Shown: positions 8,340 through 19,465, counted from the first letter of the stretch. The stretch: 64,000 nucleotides of DNA from Boseongicola sp. (GCA_014075275.1 CP046179.1:2675932-2739931), one strand, 5' to 3'. Translations and numbers: made by a program. The notes: generated by a model not told the origin, from the letters alone.

Positions 8340-8822
8340 TCACGACAGCGTCTTCTCCATGTAACAGCGAATATTGCTGTCTAACCCGTGTGGCGGTGGC
8401 CCCTTGTGCACGGTTTGAAACCCCAGACTTTCATACATGCGCACCAAACCCGTTGCCTTCTCGGCTGTGTGCAGCGACAGCGTCGCTACGCCCCGTTTCC
8501 TGGCATCAACCTCAATACGAGCCATCAATTCCGCGCCATATCCGCGTCCGGAGAACTCTGGCAAAACTCCGACCAAATCAATCTTCCAAGCCGTTTCGCC
8601 GGCCCGGTCAACCTGCGCTGCACCGGCAATCTTACCGCCCAATACAGCGACCCAGGAACGCTCATCCGCCACCGCTTCCGGCAGATAGTCATAGGGATTC
8701 TCTTCAACTTCCGGCGTTTTCATGATCAGCAGCAAATATCGACGGAACGCAATTGTCAGCACCGCTTCGGCCGCCTCAACTTCGTCTGGACGCATCAACC
8801 GGATATCTACAGCGCCGTCCAT
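8340..8822 (-). CDS. GNAT-family N-acetyltransferase
   Basis: A 160-aa acetyltransferase of the GNAT fold. The acetyl-CoA-binding motif A is LVGVLPEFSGRGYGAELM (about 83-100), followed by VATLSLHTAEKATGLVRMYESLGF, the usual motif B region. The substrate is unknown. It ends at the bidirectional hairpin and starts 2 bp after the tyrS stop, so it is probably co-transcribed downstream of tyrS. Confidence 0.85.
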   Translation of the reverse strand: MDGAVDIRLMRPDEVEAAEAVLTIAFRRYLLLIMKTPEVEENPYDYLPEAVADERSWVAVLGGKIAGAAQVDRAGETAWKIDLVGVLPEFSGRGYGAELMARIEVDARKRGVATLSLHTAEKATGLVRMYESLGFQTVHKGPPPHGLDSNIRCYMEKTLS

Positions 8823-8824
8823 CG

Positions 8825-10078
8825 CTAGTCCGCCAGTGTCACCAATGCGTGCCGCTTCTTGCCGGCTGACAGTTTGATCGGAGACGCCAAAGCCGCCGCA
8901 TCCAACATCAGACCGGCGTCGGTCAATGGCTGGTCATCCAACTTGGCCCCATTCTCAGCGATCAGGCGTTTCGCCTCTTTGCCCGACTTCGCCAAACCGG
9001 CCCGCACAATCAGTTGCACCACCGAAATGCCGTCACCCAGATCTGCGCCCGTCAAAGCCAGTGTCGGCAAATCATCCCCAACACCACCCTTCTCAAAGAC
9101 TTCACGCGCAGTCGCCTCGGCTGACTCTGCAACATCTGGCCCACGGCATAGCCCGGTCACCTGATTGGCCAGAATGATCTTGGCGTCATTGATCTCAGAC
9201 CCGCCAAGCGCGCCCAGGCGATCACATTCCTCAATCGGCATCTCGGTGAACATTTTCAAAAACTTGCCAACATCGGCATCCGCCACATTGCGCCACCATT
9301 GCCAGAACTCATAGCCCGACATCATGTCTTCGTTCAGCCAAACCGCGCCATCCGCTGATTTGCCCATCTTTTTGCCGTCCGCACGCGTCACCAGTGGCGT
9401 TGTCAGCCCAAAGACATCCGCACCCTCAACCCGTCGGATCAGATCGGCACCCGAAACGATATTGCCCCATTGATCCGAACCACCCATCTGCAACACACAG
9501 CCATAACGGCGGTGCAGTTCCAAAAAGTCATAGGCTTGTAACAGCATGTAATTGAACTCAATAAAGCTCAGCGCCTGTTCCCGGTCCAACCGCGACTTCA
9601 CGCTTTCAAACGCCAGCAATCGATTGATCGTAAAGTGCTTGCCGATGTCGCGCAGAAAGTCGATGTAACCCAACTTGTCCAGCCACTCGGCATTGTTCAC
9701 AAGCGGCGAGTCAGTCGGCCCGTCGCCATAAGAAATATAGCGCGAAAACACGCTTCGGATGCCGTCGGCGTTTGCATTGATCTGATCAACCGAAATGATC
9801 TTGCGCATCTCGTCTTTGCCGGACGGATCCCCGACCTTTGTCGTCCCGCCGCCCATCAGTGTGATGGGCCGGTGCCCGGTCTTCTGCATCCATCTCAGCA
9901 GCATGATCTGCACAAGGTTACCGATGTGCAGACTGGTCGCTGTCAAATCAAACCCGATATACCCGGTCACCGTTCCACCCGCGAAAGCCTCGTCCAACTC
10001 TTGCAAGTTGGTGCAGTCGGCCAGAAAGCCGCGCTCGATAATCGTCGCCAGAAAGTCGGATTTCGGGTGATAGGTCAT
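8825..10078 (-). CDS. tyrS: tyrosyl-tRNA synthetase
   Basis: Tyrosine-tRNA ligase, 417 aa. It has the class I signature HIGN (residues 51-54), the TyrRS pocket with [12 protein letters not shown] (199-210), the KMSKS-loop variant KMGKS (237-241), and a C-terminal S4-like RNA-binding domain (about 350-417, [20 protein letters not shown]). It is divergent from anmK with 81 bp between starts and is followed closely by the GNAT gene. Confidence 0.97.
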   Translation of the reverse strand: MTYHPKSDFLATIIERGFLADCTNLQELDEAFAGGTVTGYIGFDLTATSLHIGNLVQIMLLRWMQKTGHRPITLMGGGTTKVGDPSGKDEMRKIISVDQINANADGIRSVFSRYISYGDGPTDSPLVNNAEWLDKLGYIDFLRDIGKHFTINRLLAFESVKSRLDREQALSFIEFNYMLLQAYDFLELHRRYGCVLQMGGSDQWGNIVSGADLIRRVEGADVFGLTTPLVTRADGKKMGKSADGAVWLNEDMMSGYEFWQWWRNVADADVGKFLKMFTEMPIEECDRLGALGGSEINDAKIILANQVTGLCRGPDVAESAEATAREVFEKGGVGDDLPTLALTGADLGDGISVVQLIVRAGLAKSGKEAKRLIAENGAKLDDQPLTDAGLMLDAAALASPIKLSAGKKRHALVTLAD

Positions 10079-10159
10079 GTGGTCTCGTCTATGCTTGGGG
10101 CCAAAGGGGCCGCGAATTGCGCTGCTCTCTATAATCCGCTCGGGGGCAGAGGAAAAGCC

Positions 10160-11278
10160 ATGTCAGATAACGGGCCAATCTGGGCGCTGGGCGCGATGTC
10201 AGGCACCTCGCTGGATGGCGTCGATGCGGCGATGATCCTGACTGATGGCGTCAAGGTGCACGAATTCGGCGAAACCGCCTACCGCGCCTACACCGATGCC
10301 GAGCGCGCAGTGATCCGTGCCGCACTTGGCCAAGCCGAGGGACCGGAAGTCGCTGCCGCTGCCGAGGTTGTCGAAAACGCCCACGCCGAATTGCTGGCGG
10401 GCTTCGACGGTGCGGCGTTGATCGGCTTTCACGGCCAGACCCTGTTTCATCGACCCGAGGATGGCCTAACGGTTCAGGCCGGCAACGGTGCCCTTCTGGC
10501 CGAGGTTCTGGACAAACCCGTGGTCTGGGATTTTCGCAGCAACGATGTGGCTTTGGGCGGGCAGGGCGCTCCACTGGCTCCCTTCTACCACTTCGCCCTC
10601 GCCCAGATGATCGGGGCCACTGGTCCCCGGGTCTTTCTCAACATCGGCGGTGTCGCCAATCTAACCTGGGTTGATCCCAACTTCGACACCCCGGAACAGG
10701 ACGGCGCATGTCTGGCTTTCGACACCGGCCCCGGCAATGCCAAGATCGACGACCAGATGCAGGTGCGACGCGGCGAAACCATGGACCGCGACGGCGCACT
10801 TGCAGAGACCGGTGTCGTCGACGCCGATGTCTTGGACACGATGCTGAAGGGCGAACCCTACTTCCTGCGCATCCCCCCCAAGTCGCTTGACCGCGAAGAC
10901 TTCGCCCTATGGGCCCAGGCCGTCGCTGAACTGTCCGACGCTGACGCCGTTGCCACACTTGCTGCCGGAACCGCTGCGGCCATCGCGCGCGGGTTGGAAC
11001 ACTGCCCTACACGCCCGGAAAAACTGCTGGTCACAGGGGGCGGACGACACAACCCCGGTATGATGCAAATGATCGCAGCACTTGCACCATGTCCGGTGAT
11101 CCCGGTGGAAGAGGTTGGACTGAATGGCGACATGCTCGAAGCCCAGGCCTTCGCCTATCTCGCCGTGCGCGTTATGCGCGGCTTGCCGACCAGCGCCCCC
11201 AACACCACGCGTGTGCCAGCACCCGTCGGGGGCGGTCAACACTCTCTGCCAGGAATGCTGACCAAGGCAATGTCCTAA
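10160..11278 (+). CDS. anmK: anhydro-N-acetylmuramic acid kinase
   Basis: AnmK, 372 aa. It phosphorylates and opens 1,6-anhydro-MurNAc from peptidoglycan turnover to give MurNAc-6-phosphate. Signatures are [16 protein letters not shown] (9-24), [39 protein letters not shown] and [11 protein letters not shown]. The ATG at 10160 follows AGAGGAAA; the frame is open far upstream but that part is antisense to tyrS. The anmK-tyrS divergent arrangement is common in this order. Confidence 0.96.
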   Translation: MSDNGPIWALGAMSGTSLDGVDAAMILTDGVKVHEFGETAYRAYTDAERAVIRAALGQAEGPEVAAAAEVVENAHAELLAGFDGAALIGFHGQTLFHRPEDGLTVQAGNGALLAEVLDKPVVWDFRSNDVALGGQGAPLAPFYHFALAQMIGATGPRVFLNIGGVANLTWVDPNFDTPEQDGACLAFDTGPGNAKIDDQMQVRRGETMDRDGALAETGVVDADVLDTMLKGEPYFLRIPPKSLDREDFALWAQAVAELSDADAVATLAAGTAAAIARGLEHCPTRPEKLLVTGGGRHNPGMMQMIAALAPCPVIPVEEVGLNGDMLEAQAFAYLAVRVMRGLPTSAPNTTRVPAPVGGGQHSLPGMLTKAMS

Positions 11279-11309
11279 CGTCAAAGATCTTTGCCCAGCG
11301 GCAGCCCCC

Positions 11310-11462
11310 ATTATTGGCCCAAAAATATCCTCGCCGAAGGCACGCGGGCGCCAGCCCGCTCCCCGGATTTCGCGTCGAAATCCGTTTCCGAAAGGTTAAC
11401 GAAACCTAACACCACCGCTCGCAGGCACCGACGTGATACCGACGCAATACCGAAAGCAGATT
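11310..11462 (+). repeat. intergenic repeat, long member
   Basis: Aligns over its length with the inverted copy at 41432-41600. Order: ATTATTGGCCC, AAAAATATCC, a GC hairpin (GCGGGC-GCCA-GCCCGC), CTCCCCGGATTTCG, GTCGAAATCCGTTTC, a TTAACG block, then 11-bp units CGACGTGATAC (11429-11439) and CGACGCAATAC (11440-11450). It fills the gap between anmK and the cupin gene. Confidence 0.75.
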
Positions 11463-11471
11463 TCGGGCCAT

Positions 11472-11891
11472 TCACGACGGAATATCGAACCCCGGTGCCG
11501 CCAGTTCAAACCCCTCAAACTGAAAGCCCGGACTGACTGTGCACCCCACCAATGTCCAATCGCCCGTGCTCTTCGCCGACTGCCACCAGCCTTTCGGAAC
11601 GATCACCTGCGGCGTTTCTCCAGTCGTCAAATTCGGTCCCAACGCGTGCTTTTCCACCCGCCCGTTCTGGTCCTCGGCCATTCGCAAAACCAATGGTGCA
11701 CCCGCATAAAAGTGCCAAATTTCAACAGCATCCACGCGATGCCAGTGGCTGCGTTCGCTCGCTTTCAGCAAAAAGTAGATACAAGTCCCCGAAGCCCGCG
11801 GCCCATCGTCCGCAACCCATGTCTGACGATACCAGCCACCCTCAGGATGCGGCTCAAGACCCAGCCGCGTAATGATATCTTCAGCGTTCAT
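11472..11891 (-). CDS. cupin_5 (DUF985) family protein
   Basis: A 139-aa cupin of the DUF985 type: LGLEPHPEGGWYRQTWV near the N-terminus, TCIYFLLKASERSHWHRVDAVEIWHFYAGAPL with the likely metal-binding histidines, and VPKGWWQSAKS. The start MNAEDIITRLGL at 11891 was chosen over an in-frame ATG at 11921 because relatives start at this point. The substrate is unknown. It is a monocistronic gene beside the repeat element. Confidence 0.85.
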   Translation of the reverse strand: MNAEDIITRLGLEPHPEGGWYRQTWVADDGPRASGTCIYFLLKASERSHWHRVDAVEIWHFYAGAPLVLRMAEDQNGRVEKHALGPNLTTGETPQVIVPKGWWQSAKSTGDWTLVGCTVSPGFQFEGFELAAPGFDIPS

Positions 11892-12035
11892 GACATTGAT
11901 TTTCGCAGAGTTCGCACCCACAAGAAAGCCCGGTGTGACCCAAAAGAATCACATAGCTTCAAAGTTTTAGTCATCTCTACATCTTGAGCCAGCCACCGTT
12001 CATACTCCCGAAAACAACAAGCAACAGGTAAAAAG

Positions 12036-12260
12036 ATGAACCCCTTTAAAGGCATGCCTCCGCAGGCAGTTCCAGTGGCAAACGAAGCGGTGCCAGAAGA
12101 TGTTGAATTGCCAGTTCTGGACATACAGCCGGCCTCACAAATTCCTGAAGATGTCGGCATGCCGGACATTCCAATGGTGCCGGTTTGTGAAGATGACCAT
12201 CTGCCTGAAGAGGCCAAATCAGCAATCGACGAGCACGCAGATTTTTTTGACTGCTTCTAG
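12036..12260 (+). CDS. small acidic proline-rich protein, unrecognised
   Basis: A 74-aa frame beginning MNPFKGMPPQAV and ending DEHADFFDCF. The protein is strongly acidic, with two loosely repeated units (PEDVELPVLDI and PEDVGMPDIPM) and no membrane segment or known motif. AGGTAAAAAG lies directly upstream of the ATG. The antisense frame over the same bases is less protein-like. No function can be assigned, and it may not be a gene. Confidence 0.4.
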   Translation: MNPFKGMPPQAVPVANEAVPEDVELPVLDIQPASQIPEDVGMPDIPMVPVCEDDHLPEEAKSAIDEHADFFDCF

Positions 12261-12300
12261 TTGATGTTTCTGCCAAGAATCGAAGATTGGTAGCCCAGAA

Positions 12301-13377
12301 CTATACGCCTTTGATTTTCAGGATCGCCTCCTGTCGCGTCGCCACCCCCAGCTTGGCGTAGATATGTGTCGCATGATTGCGCACCGTTTTCTCGCTGACC
12401 CCCAGGTCACGAGCAATCGCCTTGTTGCTTTTGGCGGCGCATATCTCGTCCAGAATGGCCTGCTCACGGTCGGTCAAACCAGCCACAGTCAGGCCTGAAG
12501 AGATACCCGTAAACCGCAGTAATTCCTCGCGAAATATGCCCCATCCCGGCTCGGATGCCTGCAAGATATGGTTCGCACTTGGCACAGCCACCATCTCGGC
12601 GCCCGGGATGTTGCGTGCCAGAAATTTCCCTTCCGAAAACGGCGCAATCAACTCATCCTCGCCGTGAACAATCAGGGTAGGAACGGTCACTTTCTCCAAC
12701 GAGGCAGACACATCCATTTCCGCCCGCGCTTGCAACAGGCGCGCACCCACATCCGGCGGGGTCGAGCGTTGAACCAAGTCGTTGAACCAGTTGATTTCTT
12801 CCGGCGTCCCATTCGGAATGAACCGCTTTGTAAACAGCTCCCGAAAGGCCGGGTTGGGTAAATGCGCCCCGACCCGGAACGCTTCGATAACGGCGGCATA
12901 TATCTCAGCCTGCGCAGGCTCGGCTCGCCTATAGACGCCACGCGCATAGCCGCCCCAAATCACCAGATGAGAGACGTCCTCGGGATACCTCAATGCGTAT
13001 TCCACTGCTGCACCGGTTCCCTGCGACATTGCGAGCAAAACAAAAGGTTTCGGCATATCCGCAGCTTCCACAACTCGGCGCAGATCGCTGACCCAGTTGT
13101 CGATGCTCAGTTCGCCCTGTTCCTTATCTGACATGCCGCATCCGCGTTCGTCATAACGCAGATAGTCAAAGCGGCTTTCCAGGAAATCCACCCAATGCGA
13201 CCAGATCGGGCTTTCGGCATCGTATTCCAAATGGGTTAGCCAAGTCGCGGCCTTGACCAACGGCATCCCTTGACCGGAACGGGTCCACGCCAGCGATAGT
13301 CCATCTTCTGCTCTGGCATACCGAACGGGCCGCAATTTCCCCCCTTCGGGACATCTGTCCCACTGAATTTCCAACAT
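12301..13377 (-). CDS. alpha/beta hydrolase fused to LuxR-type HTH
   Basis: A 358-aa two-domain protein. The N-terminal alpha/beta hydrolase part (about 25-285) has RYDERGCGMSD, the nucleophile region LLAMSQGTGAAVEYALRYP (Ser118), LIVHGEDELIAPF and the late histidine in SANHILQASEP. The C-terminal LuxR HTH (about 300-350) reads LTDREQAILDEICAAKSNKAIARDLGVSEKTVRNHATHIYAKLGV. It may be a regulator whose hydrolase fold senses a small ligand. The start at MLEIQWDRCP (13377) is chosen because the longer frame upstream looks non-coding. Confidence 0.85.
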   Translation of the reverse strand: MLEIQWDRCPEGGKLRPVRYARAEDGLSLAWTRSGQGMPLVKAATWLTHLEYDAESPIWSHWVDFLESRFDYLRYDERGCGMSDKEQGELSIDNWVSDLRRVVEAADMPKPFVLLAMSQGTGAAVEYALRYPEDVSHLVIWGGYARGVYRRAEPAQAEIYAAVIEAFRVGAHLPNPAFRELFTKRFIPNGTPEEINWFNDLVQRSTPPDVGARLLQARAEMDVSASLEKVTVPTLIVHGEDELIAPFSEGKFLARNIPGAEMVAVPSANHILQASEPGWGIFREELLRFTGISSGLTVAGLTDREQAILDEICAAKSNKAIARDLGVSEKTVRNHATHIYAKLGVATRQEAILKIKGV

Positions 13378-13481
13378 AAAATCGAAAACCGGGACATCTG
13401 CCCGATATCGCGACCGGCTGGGTATCTTCAGATTGATGTCATCAAGTCGCCAACCAACGCAAGCACATCGGACCCAAGACC

Positions 13482-13646
13482 ATGACAAATTTCGCCAAAC
13501 GCATTTTCCGCTCAAAGCCCGAAACCACGACGGTAAGGCGTCGTATTCACCACGATGCAAACGCAAATCTAATCACTCTGGAACCGCGCAACACAGCACG
13601 GAACAAAACACGCCGCGATCTCTACAACACCCGGATCTGGCTCTAG
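13482..13646 (+). CDS. possible 54-aa basic protein
   Basis: A short frame MTNFAKRIFRSKPETTTVRRRIHHD ... RDLYNTRIWL, very basic, in the otherwise empty stretch 13378-13714. No ribosome-binding site is obvious and no family is recognised. It is reported only as a possible gene; the rest of the stretch holds two inverted repeats. Confidence 0.25.
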   Translation: MTNFAKRIFRSKPETTTVRRRIHHDANANLITLEPRNTARNKTRRDLYNTRIWL

Positions 13647-13648
13647 AA

Positions 13649-13671
13649 TTTCCGGCCCGCAAGTCCGGAAA
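13649..13671. repeat. small inverted repeat
   Basis: TTTCCGG (13649-13655) and CCGGAAA (13665-13671) form a perfect 7-bp stem with a 9-nt loop, directly before the larger hairpin at 13673. Confidence 0.4.
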
Positions 13672-13672
13672 A

Positions 13673-13709
13673 GGCGCGGCGTTCATCTCTCAATCCAAGA
13701 CGCCGCGCC
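13673..13709 (-). terminator. strong hairpin downstream of the ABM gene
   Basis: Perfect 10-bp stem: GGCGCGGCGT (13673-13682) pairs with ACGCCGCGCC (13700-13709) around a 17-nt loop. It lies 5 bases past the stop of the minus-strand ABM gene at 13715. No U run, so terminator or stabiliser function is inferred. Confidence 0.5.
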
Positions 13710-13714
13710 GCCCT

Positions 13715-14008
13715 TCAGGCAACAAGATCATAGTGGTGCAAATAACGTTCCTTAACGATCCCTGCCTCATCCTCATGAATATGCGGTACCTGCCAATCAT
13801 CGCCGACAAAAGCCTTCAGGGCCTCCAGATCCCGCCAGATCATGAAAATCGAGAACTCATTCGGCTTTTCCGGTCGCGGCAATCCAAAGTGAATTGTCTC
13901 GATGCCGTCGGTCCCATTCATCAATGGGACCGCAGTGTTAAGGAAAAAGTCACGAAACTGATCAATCTTGTCGTCAAAAACAACAACACGAAAGATACGA
14001 ACAATCAT
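13715..14008 (-). CDS. antibiotic-biosynthesis-monooxygenase (ABM) fold protein
   Basis: A 97-aa ferredoxin-like alpha+beta barrel protein: MIVRIFRVVVFDDKIDQFRDFFLNTAVPLMNGTDGIETIHFGLP and FMIWRDLEALKAFVGDDW match the ABM/Dabb pattern of a strand, a long helix, a strand and a W-containing helix. Such proteins include small monooxygenases and many of unknown role. The start at 14008 is chosen by fit to the fold. It lies downstream of eno on the same strand. Confidence 0.75.
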   Translation of the reverse strand: MIVRIFRVVVFDDKIDQFRDFFLNTAVPLMNGTDGIETIHFGLPRPEKPNEFSIFMIWRDLEALKAFVGDDWQVPHIHEDEAGIVKERYLHHYDLVA

Positions 14009-14069
14009 CTCGCCCCTCCATTTTGATGCCCGAAGGCTACCATAAATGCGAAAAGGCGCGAAAACGGAC

Positions 14070-15389
<1,320 letters not shown>

Positions 15390-15392
15390 TCA

Positions 15393-15406
15393 TTTCCAGA
15401 TGGAAA
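15393..15406. promoter_or_regulatory. small palindrome upstream of eno
   Basis: TTTCCA-GA-TGGAAA is a perfect dyad about 50 bp upstream of the eno start, in the gap after the DMT gene. It could be an operator; nothing else supports this. Confidence 0.25.
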
Positions 15407-15461
15407 CGCGACATCTGTGACCGCTAACAGTCCCGCGAAAAAAGGACTGTGTCTACAAGGC

Positions 15462-16349
15462 TTAAGGGTTCTGCCTTGCCAATTGTAAGTGGCGTTCGCG
15501 CCAGAATGCATAGATGCCCGACCCGATAATAATGAATGTGCCGACCCACGTGAAAACGTCTGGAACTTCTGCAAAAACGAAATAGGCTATGGTAAGGGCA
15601 AATATCATGCGTGTGTATCGAAACGGCGCAATTGCCGAGACTTCACCCGTTCTCATTGCCAGCGTTACGGCAATAAACGCTATTGTCACAGTGATCGTCG
15701 CGCCTAGGACCAAGAATATCGATTTCGTATCCATCGGTGTCCACCCATCACCAAAAACGACCATTGCCGTAGTCACGACCAAAAGGGCAATCACGGCCCA
15801 TGTCAGGGCAAATGGGCTCGAAAGCCCGGCGGGAAGAACGCGCGATCCGATATCTCTCATGGTTAATCCTATGATGGCCAAAATTGACCATAGAAGGTTT
15901 GGATCAACCTCCCCGACACCTGGCCGCAAAATCACCATCACACCACCAAACCCGATAGCAACTGCACTCCAGCGGCGCCAACCAACGGTTTCCTTCAGGA
16001 CAAGAGCTGCGGCAAGTGTCACTGCTAGGGGCTGGGCCTGAAACAGAGCCGACGCCGTTGCCAGCGGGATGGTTGCCAACGACATGACCACACCGATCGA
16101 GCCCAGAACCTCGCCTATAGTTCGTGCGATTACCGCTGTGTTAAAGACATTGCGCGAAAAGATCCGCTCACCGTGCATCCAGACTTGCGGCGCAAAGATC
16201 AAAAGATTTCCAATCGAAATCAGCGCCATACATTGCGGCACGCTGATAGTCAGTGTGACTTCTTTGATGAATGCGTCTGAAAAGGCGAAAAACGCCATTG
16301 CCGTCGTCATCAAGATGATTGCGCGCATGTTTGCCAAGGGTGGCTCCAT
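15462..16349 (-). CDS. EamA/DMT-family membrane transporter
   Basis: A 295-aa inner-membrane protein with about ten hydrophobic helices in two EamA halves (AIILMTTAMAFFAFSDAFIK, SIGVVMSLATIPLATASALFQAQPLAVTLAAALVL; SILAIIGLTMRDIGSRVL, IAPFRYTRMIFALTIAYFVFAEVPD). Members export or import small metabolites; the substrate cannot be predicted. Several ATGs are possible; MEPPLANMRAI at 16349 is used, with the next ATG seven codons later. Confidence 0.85.
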   Translation of the reverse strand: MEPPLANMRAIILMTTAMAFFAFSDAFIKEVTLTISVPQCMALISIGNLLIFAPQVWMHGERIFSRNVFNTAVIARTIGEVLGSIGVVMSLATIPLATASALFQAQPLAVTLAAALVLKETVGWRRWSAVAIGFGGVMVILRPGVGEVDPNLLWSILAIIGLTMRDIGSRVLPAGLSSPFALTWAVIALLVVTTAMVVFGDGWTPMDTKSIFLVLGATITVTIAFIAVTLAMRTGEVSAIAPFRYTRMIFALTIAYFVFAEVPDVFTWVGTFIIIGSGIYAFWRERHLQLARQNP

Positions 16350-16466
16350 TCTTATCCCCGGCACGTATCAGGGCTGCTCGGTGTTGGAAATGGCTGGGAA
16401 AATATTGGTCCACAGGCCGTGCGTCTGGCGTGGACGAGGTGTCGGCGAACTGCTATCTGTTGAGGC

Positions 16467-18299
16467 ATGACCGCTGCCGCCCCCAATATGAGCCAATCCA
16501 GGCCGAAAATTCGTCAATTGGACGAAGGAGCTATCAATCGAATTGCGGCGGGTGAGGTGGTCGAACGTCCGGCCTCGGCCGTCAAAGAACTTGTTGAGAA
16601 TGCCATTGACGCCGGGGCGCATAGAATTTCGATCACAATTGCTGAAGGCGGTAAACGGCTGATCCGGGTCGAAGATGATGGTTGTGGTATTCCCGCCGAC
16701 GATCTTCCCCTTGCCTTGTCACGCCATGCCACATCAAAAATAGACGGTTCGGATCTTCTGAACATCAAGTCTTTCGGGTTCAGGGGCGAGGCACTGCCAT
16801 CCCTCGGTGCGATCGGGCGTTTGACCATAACTTCGCGGATCGCCGGGGACGCAGCTGCCGAGATTAAAGTCTCAGGTGGCAATCAAAGTTCGGCGCGACC
16901 AGCTGCTGGTAACGACGGCACCGTGGTTGAATTGCGCGATCTGTTTTTTGCAACTCCGGCCAGATTAAAGTTTCTGCGCACGGAACGCGCAGAAATGCAG
17001 GCAGTCACAGACGTGATCAAACGTCTTGCTATGGCGGAGCCTTATCTGAAATTCACGCTGGTTGACGCAACTGACAAGCCGCGCACTTTGTTCGCCGTCG
17101 ATGCAGAGTCCGGCGAACCTCTGCAGGCTCTGTCGCGCCGTTTGCGTGCAGTCTTAGGGCGTGACTTTGCCGAAAACTCGCTGGCAATTGATGCCGAGCG
17201 CGAGGGTTTGCACCTGACCGGCTTTGCTGCTTTGCCGACTTATTCGCGCGGTTCCGCCGTCCAGCAATTTCTTTACGTCAATGGCCGCCCGGTGCGGGAC
17301 AAACTGCTGATTGGGGCTTTGCGGGGGGCTTATAGAGATTTTCTTAGCCGTGACCGGCATCCGGCGGCAGTTCTGTTCATCGATTGCGCCCCAGAACTGG
17401 TGGACGTCAATGTTCATCCCGCCAAAGCCGAGGTTCGATTTCGCGATCCCGGCATAGCGCGTGGCTTGATCGTGTCGGGTCTGCGCCATGCTTTGGCCGA
17501 CGCGGGGCACCGCGCCTCGACTACTGTCGCTGGCGAGACACTGGGGGCATTTTCAGCGCCACAATCAGAAGCGCGCGTCTATCAAATCGACCGCAGGCCA
17601 GCTTACTCCACGCCAGGAAAACCTGTTGAAGATCAACAGTCCGGATTTTCGGAAACCGGCGCTTCGTTCGCTGCCGCATCGGCTCGCATTGAACCCACAC
17701 CAGACGAGACGCCGACAGCTGATTTTCCACTGGGCGCGGCGCGCGCGCAAGTCCACGAGAACTATGTAATTGCTCAAACAAAAAGCGGCATCGTAATTGT
17801 CGATCAACACGCTGCGCATGAGCGCCTGGTATATGAAAAACTCAAACGGCAAATGGCCGCCAATGGCGTGGCAGCACAGGCGCTTTTAGTGCCCGAAATC
17901 GTCGAGTTTGGGGCAGAAGCGGCGCTGTTGCTGGAATTTGCCGACGAACTGGCGAACTTTGGATTGACTATCGAGCCATTCGGGCAGGGCGTGGTCGCCG
18001 TGCGCGAAACCCCTGCAATTCTTGGCACTGTCGATGCCACGGCGCTTTTAAAAGACATCCTTGACGAGCTTAAGGACCTGGGTGACAGCTCAGCCGTTCA
18101 GTCTCGTATCGACGCGATCCTCAGCCGCGTTGCCTGCCATGGCTCGGTGCGCTCAGGTCGCCAGATGCGCGCCGAAGAAATGAACGCGCTCCTGCGCGAG
18201 ATGGAGGAAACACCTCATTCGGGTCAGTGCAATCACGGCCGACCAACCTACGTTGAACTCAAACTCGCCGACATCGAGCGGCTGTTCGGAAGACGATGA
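16467..18299 (+). CDS. mutL: DNA mismatch repair protein MutL
   Basis: MutL, 610 aa. The N-terminal GHKL ATPase has ELVENAIDAGA, RVEDDGCGIP, LSRHATSKI and SFGFRGEALPSLGAIG; a linker follows, then a C-terminal dimerisation/endonuclease domain. That domain carries DQHAAHERLVYE (the DQHA-x2-E-x4-E metal motif) plus the ACHGSV and HSGQCNHGRPT motifs, so this MutL should nick DNA itself, as in bacteria without MutH. rmuC overlaps its stop by 4 bp. Confidence 0.96.
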   Translation: MTAAAPNMSQSRPKIRQLDEGAINRIAAGEVVERPASAVKELVENAIDAGAHRISITIAEGGKRLIRVEDDGCGIPADDLPLALSRHATSKIDGSDLLNIKSFGFRGEALPSLGAIGRLTITSRIAGDAAAEIKVSGGNQSSARPAAGNDGTVVELRDLFFATPARLKFLRTERAEMQAVTDVIKRLAMAEPYLKFTLVDATDKPRTLFAVDAESGEPLQALSRRLRAVLGRDFAENSLAIDAEREGLHLTGFAALPTYSRGSAVQQFLYVNGRPVRDKLLIGALRGAYRDFLSRDRHPAAVLFIDCAPELVDVNVHPAKAEVRFRDPGIARGLIVSGLRHALADAGHRASTTVAGETLGAFSAPQSEARVYQIDRRPAYSTPGKPVEDQQSGFSETGASFAAASARIEPTPDETPTADFPLGAARAQVHENYVIAQTKSGIVIVDQHAAHERLVYEKLKRQMAANGVAAQALLVPEIVEFGAEAALLLEFADELANFGLTIEPFGQGVVAVRETPAILGTVDATALLKDILDELKDLGDSSAVQSRIDAILSRVACHGSVRSGRQMRAEEMNALLREMEETPHSGQCNHGRPTYVELKLADIERLFGRR

Positions 18300-19465
18300 T
18301 CCAGATAGGCGAAACGTCTTACGCATTCACTGATCCGATTGTTTTGCTGATCGGTTTTGGCGGTGCGTTGTTGTTGCTGGTTTTGGTTCTGCTTTTCATG
18401 TCTGTTCGCCGCGCCGGGCAATCAACGGAGATGATGCGCCCATTGTCCCAGGATATGGCGACGCTATCCCAACGGGTCCAAAGCCTGTCGGATGGTCAAC
18501 ATCAGTTGGCCGGTGGCCTTACTCATGTCAGCGAAGCCCAGGCTGCCAGCCAGGCCAATATGTTGAAGCTGATGGAGCAACGGCTGTCCGAAGTTTCGAC
18601 CAAGATGAACGACAATCTTCAGGGGTCGGCAACGCGGACGGCGCGGTCATTGGGCGAATTACAGCAGCGCCTGCAAACCATCGACAAAGCCCAGGCCAAT
18701 ATCGAAAAGCTCTCCGGCGACGTGCTGACGTTGCAGGACATACTTTCAAACAAACAGACACGTGGCGCGTTCGGAGAAATCCAATTGAACGACATCGTCA
18801 CCAAAGCCCTTCCATCGGACAGTTATTCATTGCAGGCAACGCTGTCGAACGGCAAACGCGCTGATTGCCTGATCCACTTGCCGAATCCACCGGGGCCAAT
18901 CGTCATCGATTCAAAATTTCCGTTGGAAGCTTACGAACAGCTTAGAAACGCCGAAACCGATCGCGAGACAGTCGAGGCGGGCAGGGCGATGAAAACTGCG
19001 GTCAAAGCCCACATCAAGGCCATATCCGAAAAGTATATTCTAGACGGCGAAACTGCCGACGGCGCTTTAATGTTCTTGCCGTCCGAGGCTGTTTATGCCG
19101 AGCTTCATGCCAACTTCCCTGACCTTGTTCGCGAAGGCTTTGCGGCGCGAGTGTGGATTGTGTCTCCGACCACTTGCATGGCAACTCTGAACACGATGCG
19201 CGCCATCTTGAAGGACGCGAGAATGCGTGAACAGGCCGGTGCCATTCGAAAAGAACTTGGATTGTTGAACGGAGATGTGGACCGCCTGACGGCACGCGTC
19301 GAGAATCTTGACCGCCATTTTGGTCAGGCTGCCAAGGATATAGCGGACATAAAGATCAGCGCCGACAAAGCCGGGCGACGAGCGCAGAGACTGGACAATT
19401 TCGACTTTGAAGAACTTGCACCGGACTCAAGCGGCGATATCGTGCGATTGGCGCCAAAAGAGTAG
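18296..19465 (+). CDS. rmuC: RmuC-type DNA recombination protein
   Basis: A 389-aa RmuC-family protein. A single N-terminal membrane helix (about 15-35, LLIGFGGALLLLVLVLLFM) is followed by a long coiled coil (about 50-145) and the nuclease-like RmuC domain (GAFGEIQLNDIV, DCLIHLP, IVIDSKFPLEAYEQL, DGALMFLPSEAVYAEL, VWIVSPTTCMATLNTM). E. coli RmuC limits inversions at short inverted repeats. The 4-bp ATGA overlap with mutL shows coupling of two genome-stability genes. It ends with TAG, evidence that TAG is a normal stop here. Confidence 0.93.
   Translation: MIQIGETSYAFTDPIVLLIGFGGALLLLVLVLLFMSVRRAGQSTEMMRPLSQDMATLSQRVQSLSDGQHQLAGGLTHVSEAQAASQANMLKLMEQRLSEVSTKMNDNLQGSATRTARSLGELQQRLQTIDKAQANIEKLSGDVLTLQDILSNKQTRGAFGEIQLNDIVTKALPSDSYSLQATLSNGKRADCLIHLPNPPGPIVIDSKFPLEAYEQLRNAETDRETVEAGRAMKTAVKAHIKAISEKYILDGETADGALMFLPSEAVYAELHANFPDLVREGFAARVWIVSPTTCMATLNTMRAILKDARMREQAGAIRKELGLLNGDVDRLTARVENLDRHFGQAAKDIADIKISADKAGRRAQRLDNFDFEELAPDSSGDIVRLAPKE

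Noticed and set aside
13433-14026. 197-codon plus-strand frame
   Set aside because: It runs antisense to the ABM gene, which has a clear fold pattern, and its translation looks random.
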